The notes under the pieces are model-generated. The model saw nothing but the letters and a program-made list of their open reading frames with translations. It had not been told where the DNA came from and ran no database searches. A stretch of DNA of 64,000 bases, taken from DATEDA01 sp963827595. GTDB taxonomy: Bacteria; Pseudomonadota; Gammaproteobacteria; Burkholderiales; SG8-39. This document shows positions 32,898-42,535 of this stretch, piece by piece (positions within the stretch are counted from its first letter, which is position 1; the number at the start of each line of letters is the position of its first letter). The DNA is taken from the NCBI GenBank assembly GCA_963827595.1, contig CAWHBT010000002.1, positions 172,495-236,494 of the forward strand. The letters run 5' to 3'. Made by a program: the position numbers and the translations under genes.

Positions 32898-33410
32898 ATG
32901 ACCACTCCCCTCATCATGCTCGTCTTGCTGACCGCACCGTACTTGCTGGTCCGCGCCGTCTCGGCCATCACGCGCCGTGACATCGATGCCCGGGGCGCTG
33001 CGGCCATCGGCGCCGGGATGCTGTTCGTCTTCACGGGCATCGGACACTTCACTCAGACCGAGCCGATGGCGCAGATGCTGCCGCGCTGGGTCCCCGAGCG
33101 GACGCTGCTCGTGTATTTGACCGGGGTCCTGGAGTTCGCGATCGCCGTCGGTTTCTTCGTGCCGAGGACCAGGCGCCTCACCGGATGGGTTGCTGCGGCC
33201 GTGCTCGTGCTCTTCTTCCCGGTGAACATCTACGCTGCGGTCAGCCATCTGCCGATGGGCGGTCACGCATGGGGGCCGGTCTATCTGCTCGTTCGAGCGC
33301 CGCTTCAGGCCATCATCCTGCTCTGGGTCTACTGGTTCACGATTCGGCAGCCTGGCGCCGCGCGCCCCGCCGGGCATGCGGCTATCGAGCCCTGGCCACC
33401 TTACGCTTGA
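32898..33410 (+). CDS. DoxX-like family membrane protein
   Basis: A 170-residue protein with four main hydrophobic segments. GIGHFTQTEPMAQMLPRWVPERTLLVYLTGVLEFAIAVG matches the DoxX/SURF4-like pattern, where a conserved Pro and the GxxE of the third helix recur. Such proteins are small inner-membrane proteins of unclear redox-linked function. It is the middle gene of the three-gene unit. Confidence 0.82.
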   Translation: MTTPLIMLVLLTAPYLLVRAVSAITRRDIDARGAAAIGAGMLFVFTGIGHFTQTEPMAQMLPRWVPERTLLVYLTGVLEFAIAVGFFVPRTRRLTGWVAAAVLVLFFPVNIYAAVSHLPMGGHAWGPVYLLVRAPLQAIILLWVYWFTIRQPGAARPAGHAAIEPWPPYA

Positions 33411-33420
33411 GGCGTTCATC

Positions 33421-34221
33421 GTGGATCGACAGAAGCGGACGGCCCTGGTCACGGGCGCTTCGGGTGGGATCGGGCTCGAGCTGGCGCGGCTCCTCGCGGC
33501 GGACGGTTACGACCTGGTCACGGTCGGACGCGATCGGGAGCGGCTGGAAGCCGCGATGATGCGACTTCGGACCGAGCACCGGATCGGGGTTCGCTGCGAG
33601 CCGAGGGACCTGTCCGAGCCGCGCGCGGCGTTCCAGCTCTGGGCGGACCTGACGGCCGCGGGAGTCGCGATCGACGTCCTGGTCAACAACGCCGGCGTCG
33701 GGCTGTACGGTCCGCTCGAGGAGCAGGATCCGGAACGCCTGGAGCGGATGCTGCAGCTGAACGTGGCCGCGCTCACCGCGCTCACGCGGCTCGCCCTGCC
33801 CGGGATGCGACAGCGCCGCTGGGGGCGGATTCTCAACGTGGCGTCGCTCGTCGCGTATCAGCCCGGCGCGCCGTACATGGCGGCGTACTACGCCACGAAG
33901 GCGTACGTGCTCTCGTTCTCGAAGGGCCTCGCGCGCGAGCTCGACGGAAGCGGAGTGAGCGTGACCGTGCTGTCCCCCGGGCCTACCGAGACGTCGTTCG
34001 ACGACCGGTCCGGGGCCGACGTGAACGTGCTCTACAAGCGGCTCCCGAAGATGAGCTCCGAGGCCGTTGCTCGCGCGGGCTACCGCGGAATGAAGCGGCA
34101 ATCGATGGCCGTTGTTCCCGGCGTCATCACCAAGGCCCTTGCGGTGGCCGGAGAGCTGCCGCCGCGGCGGATCGCTTTGGAGGTCAACCGGCTGCTCTGG
34201 ACGCCTCTCGGGCGGACCTGA
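33421..34221 (+). CDS. SDR family NAD(P)-dependent oxidoreductase
   Basis: A 266-residue classical short-chain dehydrogenase. It shows the cofactor motif TGASGGIG, VNNAGVG, the catalytic Ser in LNVASLVAY, and YYATK as the YxxxK motif, followed by LSPGPTET. All catalytic residues are present. I prefer the GTG at 33421, which gives a normal N-terminus with GAGG about ten bases before; an ATG at 33376 inside the DoxX gene is possible. Substrate unknown. Confidence 0.9.
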   Translation: MDRQKRTALVTGASGGIGLELARLLAADGYDLVTVGRDRERLEAAMMRLRTEHRIGVRCEPRDLSEPRAAFQLWADLTAAGVAIDVLVNNAGVGLYGPLEEQDPERLERMLQLNVAALTALTRLALPGMRQRRWGRILNVASLVAYQPGAPYMAAYYATKAYVLSFSKGLARELDGSGVSVTVLSPGPTETSFDDRSGADVNVLYKRLPKMSSEAVARAGYRGMKRQSMAVVPGVITKALAVAGELPPRRIALEVNRLLWTPLGRT

Positions 34222-34323
34222 CGCGCACGACTCACTTCTCGAGACCCCGCTGCGCCTTGAGAGAGCGCTCGAGCAGACGCGGCGCCCCCATCAGGGAAGG
34301 GTCACGAACGGTCGGCAAACGCG

Positions 34324-35523
34324 TCATTCGCTGCGCAACGCGTCCAGCGGATCGAGGCGCGCCGCGCGCCGCGCCGGCAGGACGCCTGCGGCGATCCCCA
34401 CCGCGACCGCCAGCGCTTCCGCGAGCACGGCATAAAGCCACGGGGTGTGCACCGGCAGCGCGGGCAACACGAGCTGCAGGAACCACGCGGCCCCGAGGCC
34501 CAGCGCGAGCCCGGCGGCCCCGCCGATCGCCGCGAGCAGCGCCGCCTCGCCCAGGAAGAGCCCGAGAATGGCCCGCCGCGTGGCCCCGACCGCGCGCAGC
34601 AGGCCGATCTCCCCGGTGCGCTCCGCCACCGCGATGGTGAGGATGGTGAGGATGCCGATGCCGCCGACCAGCAGCGAGATGGCGCCGATCGCCGCCACCG
34701 CGAACGTGATCGCGTTGAGCACGGTGTCGAAGACCTCCAGCATCTTCTGCTGCGGCGTCACGGTGAAGTCCTCGCCCCCGTGGCGCGCGACGAGGATCCG
34801 CCGGATGCCCTCCTCCACCTCGGCGAGCGGCGCCGTCGGCTCGTAGAGCACGTGGATCTCCATCAGGCTGTCGCGGTTGAACATGTCCAGCGCGCGCGCG
34901 ACCGGGATGAACACCGTGTCGTCGAGGTCGAAGCCGAGCACCTGGCCCTTCGCCTCCATCACGCCGACCACGCGGTAGCGCTCGGTGCCGACCCGCACGC
35001 GCGCACCGAGGGGATTGTCCGCGCCGAACAGCTCCTTCGCCGTCTTGGCCCCCAGCACGGCGAAGGCACGCGCCTCGCGCAGGTCGTCGGACGGCAGGTA
35101 TTGCCCGCTCGCGACCCGCATGCTGAGCGCCCTGGCGAAGTCCGGGCCGGTGCCGTAGAGCGTGACGCGCCGGCCCCTGCCGGCGTGCTCGATCTCGGCG
35201 TTGCCCTGCACGATCGGGTCGGTCAGCTGCACGTGCCGCGCGCGCCGGAGCGCGAGCGCGTCCTCGATGCTCAGGGGGCGCACGGTGTTGATCGATCCGA
35301 GCGACATGCCGCGGGTGGTCACGCGGCCGGGCGTGACCGAGATCAGGTTGGTGCCGAACTGCGTGAACTCGGCGATGACGAAGCGGTGCAGGCCCTCGCC
35401 GATCGACGTGAGCAGGATCACCGCCGCGATGCCGACCGCGATGCCGAGCGCCGTGAGCGCGGTGCGCAGCCGGTGCGAGGCGAGCGACGCCAGGATGAAG
35501 CGCACGAAGTCGTCGGTCCGCAT
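34324..35523 (-). CDS. MacB-type ABC transporter permease (second copy)
   Basis: A 399-residue permease with an N-terminal membrane segment (RTALTALGIAVGIAAVILLTSIGEG), a large periplasmic domain, and three C-terminal helices with the FtsX-like GEIGLLRAVGATRRAILGLFLGEAALL. The end, PARRAARLDPLDALRSE, is typical of MacB/LolC-type subunits. It is the last of four genes (fusion protein, ATPase, two permeases). The start at 35523 abuts the preceding permease. Probably exports a peptide, macrolide-like compound or lipid. Confidence 0.9.
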   Translation of the reverse strand: MRTDDFVRFILASLASHRLRTALTALGIAVGIAAVILLTSIGEGLHRFVIAEFTQFGTNLISVTPGRVTTRGMSLGSINTVRPLSIEDALALRRARHVQLTDPIVQGNAEIEHAGRGRRVTLYGTGPDFARALSMRVASGQYLPSDDLREARAFAVLGAKTAKELFGADNPLGARVRVGTERYRVVGVMEAKGQVLGFDLDDTVFIPVARALDMFNRDSLMEIHVLYEPTAPLAEVEEGIRRILVARHGGEDFTVTPQQKMLEVFDTVLNAITFAVAAIGAISLLVGGIGILTILTIAVAERTGEIGLLRAVGATRRAILGLFLGEAALLAAIGGAAGLALGLGAAWFLQLVLPALPVHTPWLYAVLAEALAVAVGIAAGVLPARRAARLDPLDALRSE

Positions 35524-35525
35524 CG

Positions 35526-36737
35526 CTATCGCCGCGAGAGCGCGCGCACCGGATCGAGCCGCGCCGCGCGCCGTGCCGGCGCGACCGCGAACAGCACGGC
35601 GGTGGCGATCGCGGTCACCGGCGCCGCGACGAGCGCCCACCAGGGCGCCGTGAACGGCACGCTCGGGTAGACGTGGCCGATCAGCAGCTGGCCGAGCTTG
35701 CCGACGAGGAGCCCGAGCCCGGCGCCGCCCAGCGCGAGCAGCACCGCCTCGGCGATGAACGCGAGGCCGATCTGGGCGGCCGGTCGCGCCGAGCGCCTTG
35801 AGCAGCCCGATCTCGCCGCGCCGCTGGGTCACCGAGATCAGCATCACGTTCATGATCAGGATGCCCGCGACCGCGAGGCTGATCGCCGCCAGCCCGCCGA
35901 CCGCGAGCGTGAGCGCGCGGAGGATCCGGTCGAAGGTCGCGAGCACGGCGTCCTGGGTGATCACGGTGACGTCGCGCTTGCCCTCGTGGCGCTCGCGGAT
36001 GATCTCCTCGGCGTCGTCCTTCGCCGCGGCGATCTGCTCGCGGCTCTTCGCCTCGACGAGGATCCGGAACAGCGCGTCGGTGTTGAACAGCGCCTGCGCC
36101 GCCGCCAGCGGCACGATCACGAGCTCGTCGGTGTTGAAGCCGAGCGACTCCCCTTGCGCCGCCAGGACGCCGAGGACGCGAAAGCGCCGGTCGCCGATGC
36201 GCAGCCACTCGCCGAGCGCCGCGCGCCCGGGGAAGAGCTCGCGCGCGAGCGTCGCGCCGATCACGCACACCGGCTGGCTGTGGCGCGGGTCGCCTTCCGG
36301 CAGGAACTGGCCCCGCGCCATCTCCATGTGGCGGATCGCCACGAGCTCCGCCGTCGAGCCGAGCACCGGGCCCTCGCGGATGCGCGCGCCGACGCGCACG
36401 TCGCCCGCGCCGACGATGAGCGGCGCGATGCGCCGGATCGCCGGGCTGCGCTTGAGCGCGAGCGCGTCGTCGATGGTGAGGTCGCGCGGCGTCCGGCCCA
36501 TCAGCACCCCGGGCATCGCGCCGGCCGTCTCGCTCCGGCCGGGGAGCACGATCACGAGGTGGGTGCCGAGCGAGCCGAACTGGTTCATGACGTACAGGCG
36601 CGCGCCTTCCCCGATCGAGCTCACCGCGACGACCGCGGCCACGCCGATGCCCATGGCGAGCGAGGATCAGCAAGGTGCGGCGCGCGGTAGCCGCGCACCA
36701 CTCGCCAGGCGAACTCGAGCAGGTCGGCGAGCCGCAT
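35526..36737 (-). CDS. MacB-type ABC transporter permease (first copy), frame-interrupted
   Basis: The same architecture as the following permease. MRLADLLEFAWRVVRGYRA starts it at 36737; GIGVAAVVAVSSIGEGARLYVMNQFGSLGTHLVIVLPGR, the periplasmic domain, and IGLAFIAEAVLLALGGAGLGLLVGKLGQ follow in successive frames. Apparent single-base changes near 36.66-36.69 kb (one or two) and near 35.78 kb break the frame. Both sides of each break keep strong family similarity, so sequence error is more likely than decay. It starts three bases after the ATPase stop. Confidence 0.8.
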
Positions 36738-36739
36738 GC

Positions 36740-37415
36740 TCAGGGCCGCTCGTCGCTCACGACCGCGCCGTCGACCATGCGCAGGCGCCGGCGCGCGCGC
36801 GCGCCGACCTCGGGGTCGTGGGTGACGAGCATCACGGTGCCGCCGTCGTGGTGCAGCGCGCTCCAGCACCGCGATCACCTCCTGGCCCGCCTGGCGGTCG
36901 AGGTTGCCGGTCGGCTCGTCGGCGAGGATCAGCGCCGGCTGCATCGACATCGCGCGCGCGATCGCCACGCGCTGGCACTGGCCTCCGGAGAGCTCGTCGG
37001 GCCGGTGGCGCGCCCGCGTCTCGAGCCCGTACTCGGCGAGCAGTCGCGCGACCCGCGCGCGGCGCTCGGCCGGGTCGATCCCCGCCAGGACCATCGGCAG
37101 CTCGATGTTCTGCGCGGCGGTGAGGCGCGGCACGAGGTGGAAGAACTGGAAGACGAACCCGATCCGCTCGCGGCGGACCCGCGCCTGCTCGTCGTCGGTG
37201 AGATCGGTGACGTCGCGGTCGTCGAGCTCGTAGCGCCCGGCGCTCGGGCGGTCGAGCAGCCCGACGACGTTGAGGAGCGTCGATTTTCCCGAGCCGGAGG
37301 GTCCCATGATCGACACGTACTCGCCGCGCGCGATCTCGAGCGTCACGCTGCGCAGGGCGTGCACCTCTTCGCCGCCGATGCGGAACACGCGCTCGATGCC
37401 GCGCAGCCGGATCAT
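36740..37415 (-). CDS. MacB-type ABC transporter ATP-binding protein, one frameshift
   Basis: About 225 residues of a FtsE/LolD-class ATPase. It has Walker A GPSGSGKST, Q-loop FVFQFFHL, signature LSGGQCQRVAIARA (Cys in place of the usual Gln/Arg), Walker B LILADEPTGNLD, and after a one-base slip near 36.866 kb the H-loop MLVTHDPEVGARA and end MVDGAVVSDERP. The ATG overlaps the stop of the membrane fusion gene by four bases. Confidence 0.88.
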
Positions 37416-38587
37416 TTTCCGGCCGCGCCGGCCTTCGCTTCTTCTCGCGCCCGCGCGCCGGCCTTCACGCCGGGCCGCTCGAGCGAGGTGACGACCCGCT
37501 CGCCACGCTGCAGGCCCGACCGCACCTCGGTGAACTCCCAGTTGGAAAGGCCGGTCTCGACCGTGCGATCCTCCAGCACGTCGCCGGCGGCGAGCACGAG
37601 GACGCGGTTGCCCGGCTGGAGCGCTGTCGTCGGCACGCGCAGGACGTCGTCGCGCCCGGCGACCACGATCTCGATGTCCGCGCTGTAGCCCACGAGCAGG
37701 TGCCGCGCGTCGCCCGGAATGTCGAACACGACCTCGACCTCGACCGTGCGCGCCTGTTTCTCCAGGGCGAGCACGTAGGGCGCGATGCGGCGCACCTTGC
37801 CCGGGAAGTGCTTGCCGCGGTAGGCGTCGAGCGTGATGCGGCCGGGCATGCCGACCTTGAGCTGCGCGGCGTCGACCTCGTCGATCGGGGCCGTCACGTA
37901 GAGGCACGAATCGTCGATCAGGTCGATCGCGGGCAGGGTCGGAATGCCGGGCGGCGAGGGGGTCAGGAACTCCCCCAGCTCGCCGTTCACCTCGGCGACG
38001 ATGCCGTCGAACGGCGCGCGCACGACGGTGCGCGTCGTGTCGGCGCGCGAGGCCCGGATGCGCGCCTCCGCCTCCTGGACCTGGGCGCCCGTGGAGGCGC
38101 ACCCCGCCTTCTTCGCCTCGGCCTCGCTCACGGAGCGGTCCACCGCGTCCTCCGAGATGAAGCCCTTGGAGTGCAGCTGGCGGCTGCGCTCGGCGGCGCG
38201 CACCGCGATGTCGGCGAGCGCGCAGGCTTCGCGCTCCTTCGCCTGCGCCGCGTGCAGCTGCTCGTCGGACACGCGCTCGCGCGCCACGAGGTCGTCGTTC
38301 CAGAGCTCGATGAGCAGCTGGCCCTTCTTCACGCGCTCGCCCTTGCGCACCGTGAGCTTGTCGATGCGGCCGCCGAGGGGCGGTGCCAGCTTCGCCCGCC
38401 GGCACGCCGACACGGAGCCGGCACGCGTGTTGGCGACGGTGGACTCCACCCTGCCGACCTCGGCGGGCGCGACGACGACGGCGATCGGGTCGGTGCGGGT
38501 GGCGAACCAGACCGCGGCTGCGACCGCCGCGACGATGAGCGCGATGACGCCGACCCGCCGCACGCGTGTGGAGGTCGCGGGAGACAT
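37412..38587 (-). CDS. Membrane fusion protein (HlyD/MacA family) of ABC exporter
   Basis: A 391-residue periplasmic adaptor with one N-terminal membrane anchor (VIALIVAAVAAAVWFATR). A first lipoyl half (LAPPLGGRIDKLTVRKGERVKKGQLLIELW), a coiled-coil hairpin of about 90 residues, the second lipoyl half VVRAPFDGIVAEVNGELGEFL, and beta-barrel strands follow in order. The ATG at 38587 places the anchor at the N-terminus. It is the first gene of the exporter operon; no outer-membrane TolC partner is in the window. Confidence 0.92.
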   Translation of the reverse strand: MSPATSTRVRRVGVIALIVAAVAAAVWFATRTDPIAVVVAPAEVGRVESTVANTRAGSVSACRRAKLAPPLGGRIDKLTVRKGERVKKGQLLIELWNDDLVARERVSDEQLHAAQAKEREACALADIAVRAAERSRQLHSKGFISEDAVDRSVSEAEAKKAGCASTGAQVQEAEARIRASRADTTRTVVRAPFDGIVAEVNGELGEFLTPSPPGIPTLPAIDLIDDSCLYVTAPIDEVDAAQLKVGMPGRITLDAYRGKHFPGKVRRIAPYVLALEKQARTVEVEVVFDIPGDARHLLVGYSADIEIVVAGRDDVLRVPTTALQPGNRVLVLAAGDVLEDRTVETGLSNWEFTEVRSGLQRGERVVTSLERPGVKAGARAREEAKAGAAGK

Positions 38588-38653
38588 GAAGCGCCATTGT
38601 GCCGTGGTTCGGGCGCGCCGCCCGAGGGGCGGGCCGCCCACCCGTTCCGGCGA

Positions 38654-38947
38654 TCAGGACGTCTCGATCCGCTTTTGAATGTCGTCCGCCCGCTGGCTCG
38701 CCCGGAACTCGATGATGCGAAAGTCGGCGAGACCGCGGGCGTGGAACGGATCTTCCTTGACGATGGCCTCGATCTCCTGCCGGCTCTTGCCCACGGCGAG
38801 GATGATCCCGCCGTCGCGCGGTATCTTGCGACCCGAGACGAGGAAATTGCCGGAAGCGTAGTACTTCTTCAGGAACCTGACGTGCGCGGCCATGTGCGCG
38901 TCGATTTCGGCGAGGTCGGCCTTGTAGATGAGCTCGATGACGAACAT
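38654..38947 (-). CDS. YciI family protein
   Basis: A 97-residue ferredoxin-like protein. The opening MFVIELIYKADLAEIDAHMAAHVRFLKKYYASGNFLVSGRKIPRDGGIILA follows the YciI pattern, with the His after the first helix and the central Asp that form the putative active site. ILAVGKSRQEIEAIVKEDPFHARGLADFRIIEF completes the domain. Enzymatic role unknown in most members. It lies 66 bases from the divergent side of the exporter operon but on the same strand. Confidence 0.88.
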   Translation of the reverse strand: MFVIELIYKADLAEIDAHMAAHVRFLKKYYASGNFLVSGRKIPRDGGIILAVGKSRQEIEAIVKEDPFHARGLADFRIIEFRASQRADDIQKRIETS

Positions 38948-39278
38948 GGCCGATCAGCTTGCATCAGGCACCCCGCGGCGTAAAGGGCGACGAGGAGCAG
39001 TCGTGATGCGTCGACGTGCGGTGCATCGCGAGTGGCAAAAAGTCGCCTGTCTGCGCTCTCGGAGCCGCGACGGTCGGGCACCGCGGGAGTACACAGCGTG
39101 TGAGTTTCGATCGGGTGTGTCGCCTCGGCAATATGCCGGATGTCCTGATCGGGCCGACGCATCAGCTGACCGCTGACTCCGATCGACGCCGTCCCGCCGA
39201 TCGACTAGAGGACGGAATCGGCGGTCGCGAGCGGTCCCCCGCAGCGCGCGCCGACCCCCAAATTTCAAGGAGATAGCC
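38948..39278. other. Non-coding stretch between YciI and VOC genes
   Basis: About 330 bases with no credible gene. Short open frames here have unlikely composition. It must contain the promoters of the two divergent genes; no consensus -35/-10 pair was convincing. A ribosome binding site AAGGAGATAG lies directly before the VOC start. Confidence 0.5.
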
Positions 39279-39749
39279 ATGCCGCAAGTCAAGCCCATCC
39301 CCGAAGGAATGCACACCGTCACGCCGCACCTCGTTTGCGCCGGCGCGGCCGAAGCGATCGAGTTCTACAAGCGGGCATTCGGCGCGGTCGAAATGGCGCG
39401 CATGCCCGGCCCGCAGGGCAAGCTCGTGCACGCCATGATCCGCATCGGCGATTCGGTCGTGATGCTGGTCGACGAGTTTCCCGAGATGGGCGCGCTCAGC
39501 CCGAGCTCGCTCAAGGGCTCGCCGGTCACCATCCATCTCTATGTCGACAACGCCGACGCTGCCGCCGAGCGCGCCGTCAAGGCCGGGGCCAAGATCACCA
39601 TGCCGGTCGCGGAGCAGTTCTGGGGCGATCGCTACGGCCAGCTCGTCGACCCGTTCGGCCATCGCTGGTCGATCGCCACGCACGTCCGCGACGTGAGCCC
39701 GGAAGAAATGCAGCAGGCGATGCAGAAGGGAAGCGCCTCCAAGAGCTGA
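39279..39749 (+). CDS. VOC family protein, PhnB-like
   Basis: A 156-residue VOC protein of the PhnB-like type, with HTVTPHLVCAGAAEAIEFYKRAFGAVEMARMPGPQGKLVHAMIRIGDS and a C-terminal DRYGQLVDPFGHRWSIATHVRD. AAGGAG precedes the ATG by eight bases. PhnB-like proteins are not proven to act on phosphonates. The RibD/DHFR-like gene follows after nine bases, so they form an operon. Confidence 0.92.
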   Translation: MPQVKPIPEGMHTVTPHLVCAGAAEAIEFYKRAFGAVEMARMPGPQGKLVHAMIRIGDSVVMLVDEFPEMGALSPSSLKGSPVTIHLYVDNADAAAERAVKAGAKITMPVAEQFWGDRYGQLVDPFGHRWSIATHVRDVSPEEMQQAMQKGSASKS

Positions 39750-39758
39750 GGTACCGAC

Positions 39759-40405
39759 GTGCCCAAGCTGCGCTTCAGGATCTCGATGTCGCTCGACGGC
39801 TTCGTTGCCGGCCCCAGCCAGAGCGTGGAGAACCCGCTCGGGATCGGCGGCATGCGCCTGCACGAGTGGGCCTTTCCGCTCGGCGCAGTGGCGCGCGATG
39901 CACGGCCTCGAAGGCGGCGAGGTCAACGAGAGCACGCCCGTCGTCGAGGAGTCGCTCGCCAACATCGGGGCCACGGTGATGGGCCGCAACATGTTCGGCG
40001 GCCACCCCGGGCCGTGGGATGCCGAAGAAGCCGTGGAACGGCTGGTGGGGAGCCAACCCGCCGTTCCACCATCCGGTGTTCGTGCTCACGCATCACGCGC
40101 GCGAGCCGCTCGAGCTCGAGGGCGGAACGACGTTCACGTTCGTCACCGACGGCATCGAGGCGGCGCTCGAGCAGGCGCGGCGGGCCGCAGGCGGCAAGGA
40201 CGTGTCGCTCGCCGGCGGAGCGAACGCGGCCCGGCAATATCTGGCCGCCGGCCTCGTGGACGAGATGGAGATCAGCCTCGTGCCGACGCTCCTCGGCAGC
40301 GGCGAGCGGCTGTTCGACGGCGTCGGCGACGATCTGCACGGGCTCGAGCTCGTGCGGACGGTGGCCGCGCCGAAGGTGACGCACCTGAAGTTCGCGAGGC
40401 GCTGA
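39759..40405 (+). CDS. Dihydrofolate reductase (RibD C-terminal-like) family protein, two frameshifts
   Basis: About 215 residues in three frames. Start FRISMSLDGFVAGPSQS; then, after a slip near 39.89 kb, MHGLEGGEVNESTPVVEESLANIGATVMGRNMFGGHPGPW; then, after a slip near 40.02 kb, KPWNGWWGANPPFHHPVFVLTHH and VSLAGGANAARQYLAAGLVDEMEISLVPTLLGSGERLF. The pieces join into one complete family member. Two indels in 130 bases with all motifs intact suggest sequence errors. The GTG at 39759 begins the gene. Confidence 0.82.
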
Positions 40406-40438
40406 CGGCGCTTGGGCGGAGCGACGCCGGCGCGGAGA

Positions 40439-42535
40439 TCACTTTCCCTTGGGGACCTCTCTCAGGTCGAACCTCATACCGGCGACGCTGCCCGGATAGC
40501 GCTCGTCAGCGCGTGCGCCAGCTCGCGCAAGGCTTCTCGTTCGCCGGCGTTCAGACCCGCGGGGTCGAATCGGTACCGTAGATGCAACCCGAAGCGCGCG
40601 GTCGAGCCGCGCGCGCGTCGCGTCGTCGAGCACGGCCGAGACGCGCGACACCCAGCGAGTCAGCGGCTCGCCGGCAAGGCGCCCCTGGTTCCGCTCCGCG
40701 AGTGCCCGCTCGACGCGCAAGAACTCCGAGTCGAATCCCGGGCGCTCGATGTCCGCAGCGCTGGTCCCCGCTTGCACGAACCGTCTCGCGCGCTTTCCGC
40801 GGGCGATGCGCCAAGCCAGGGCCGCCACGAGCACCGCCAGCAGCGCATACCAGGCCCCGCTCGCCTCGAGCTCGCCACGATGCGCCCACCGGAAGGCGGC
40901 CCAGCGCAGGAGGTCGGCCACCGGCTGCCAGATCGGCGCGAGGTCCTCCTCCCGGCGAACCAGACTGGAGGCGTGGTGTCGATGTCGACCCACCGGCCGT
41001 CCACCCACGCGCGGGTCCATGCGTGCGCGTGGCGTGCCCGCACGACGTAGGCGCCTTCGAGCGGGCTGTACTCGAGCATCGCGAACCCGGTGGCGTACCG
41101 CGCGGGGATGCCTGCGGCGCGGAGGAGAAGGGTCGTCGCGGCCCCGAAGTACTCGCAGTGCCCGCTCCTCGAACGCCCCACGAAGTCGGCGAGGGCAGTC
41201 GTTCCCCGCGGAGGCGCCGCCTCCCGGAACGTCGAATACGAGAACCCCCGGAAATGCTCCGCCACCAGCCGGAGGACCTCTGTCGGCGGGAGCCCCTCCG
41301 AGGCCGAGTTCCGCCGCGACCTGCTCGAACACCGCTCGCTCCGCAGCCGGCAGCATCGTGTCCTCGTCCATGGGTGGGGCGTAACCGGCACTCGCGTCGG
41401 CGCTCTCGGCGACGTACTGCGCCCAGTCGCCCCCCACGTCTGCCTGCACCGCGCCGATCGCGTTGCGCGTCAGGCCTGCTGCGGGCAAGCTCGAAATGCG
41501 CACCGTCCCCGACGGTAGTGCCAGCAGCGCCTTGCCTTTTTCGAGCCGCGTCACGATCCGCACGCTGGATTCGGGAGTCCCGCTCGCCAACGTCCAGGTA
41601 GCGCCATCGGCTTCGGCCTCCACGGGGACCATCGGCACCTTGCGCGCCAGCCACGTCGTGCCCGAATAGCTGGTGAAGCTCGCGCGATGCAGGAGCTTCA
41701 GGCGCGCCGCCGACTCGGAACCCGCGTAGACCCGAAGCACGATGCTGTCGAGGAGCTTGAGCCGCCCGATCGAGCCGATCTCGGTGGTGCTGCGATATGG
41801 ATCGGCGTCCATGCCGCGAAGTTGCCAGTCGCTGACCCACGCCTCCAGGGACGTTTGGAGTTGGCTGAGCCCTGCTTGTCCCGCGTAGCCCACGGCGCCC
41901 GCGATCACGAACGCCGCGACCCAGAGCGCCAGCGGTGAATGTCGGGGGCGCACCGCGAACAGCGCCCAGGCACCGAGAACGATCAGGCCGGCGTAGTAAC
42001 CCGGCCCGCGCACGTTCGCGACGCCCGCGGAGATTACGCACAGCGCGAGATAAGCCCCGCCGAGGTCCACGAGCGGATCCTCCAGCGACGGATCGCGCTG
42101 CCGTTGCTTGCGGAGATATCGAAACAGGGCGCTCAGCGGGATTCGCCCCGCCGTCGACGCGAGCTGGGAGAGCAGGATCGGCGCGAGCACGGCCGGGAGC
42201 CATTCGAAGGCCCCCAGGAGGCCCCGGCCGAAGCCGCGGTTGACTGCGAGCAGCGCGACGATCCCGAGGAACAGCAGGGTGCAGAGGTCGGCGATGCGCG
42301 CCAGATCGGCCTGGCGGAGCTCCAGACGGAACGTGCTCCACCGCAGCGCCTCGACGAGAACGGCGAGCGGGATGCCGATGAGGAGGGTTCCGGTCTGCCA
42401 GCCCCAGAACAGCGAGACCCGCGCCGAGGAGCCCGGCGGGGCAATGTCATCGCAGCCTCGGAGGCCCAGCTTCGACCCCGCCGGGCTGAAGGACGAGCAC
42501 GCCGGCCGAGGCTCGGTCAGTGAGCGCTTCCTCAC
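40439..42535 (-). CDS. TgpA-like transglutaminase (DUF3488/transglutaminase-like) membrane protein, two frameshifts
   Basis: About 698 residues. The N-terminal half has about six membrane segments, then a periplasmic region; the transglutaminase core reads GHCEYFGAATTLLLRAAGIPARYATGF (Cys), ARHAHAWTRAW (His) and VDIDTTPP (Asp). A late membrane helix (WYALLAVLVAALAWRIA) precedes a C-terminal helical tail. The core lies in another frame between slips near 41.305 and 40.965 kb. The likely GTG start at 42535 overlaps the DUF58 stop. TgpA, DUF58 and MoxR form a common envelope-linked operon of unsettled function. Confidence 0.85.
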   Translation of the reverse strand: MRKRSLTEPRPACSSFSPAGSKLGLRGCDDIAPPGSSARVSLFWGWQTGTLLIGIPLAVLVEALRWSTFRLELRQADLARIADLCTLLFLGIVALLAVNRGFGRGLLGAFEWLPAVLAPILLSQLASTAGRIPLSALFRYLRKQRQRDPSLEDPLVDLGGAYLALCVISAGVANVRGPGYYAGLIVLGAWALFAVRPRHSPLALWVAAFVIAGAVGYAGQAGLSQLQTSLEAWVSDWQLRGMDADPYRSTTEIGSIGRLKLLDSIVLRVYAGSESAARLKLLHRASFTSYSGTTWLARKVPMVPVEAEADGATWTLASGTPESSVRIVTRLEKGKALLALPSGTVRISSLPAAGLTRNAIGAVQADVGGDWAQYVAESADASAGYAPPMDEDTMLPAAERAVFEQVAAELGLGGAPADRGPPAGGGAFPGVLVFDVPGGGASAGNDCPRRLRGAFEERALRVLRGRDDPSPPRRRHPRAVRHRVRDARVQPARRRLRRAGTPRARMDPRVGGRPVGRHRHHASSLVRREEDLAPIWQPVADLLRWAAFRWAHRGELEASGAWYALLAVLVAALAWRIARGKRARRFVQAGTSAADIERPGFDSEFLRVERALAERNQGRLAGEPLTRWVSRVSAVLDDATRARLDRALRVASTVPIRPRGSERRRTRSLARAGARADERYPGSVAGMRFDLREVPKGK

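Noticed and set aside
39001..39276. Short frames between the YciI and VOC genes
   Set aside because: Arginine-rich composition and no start signal; treated as non-coding.
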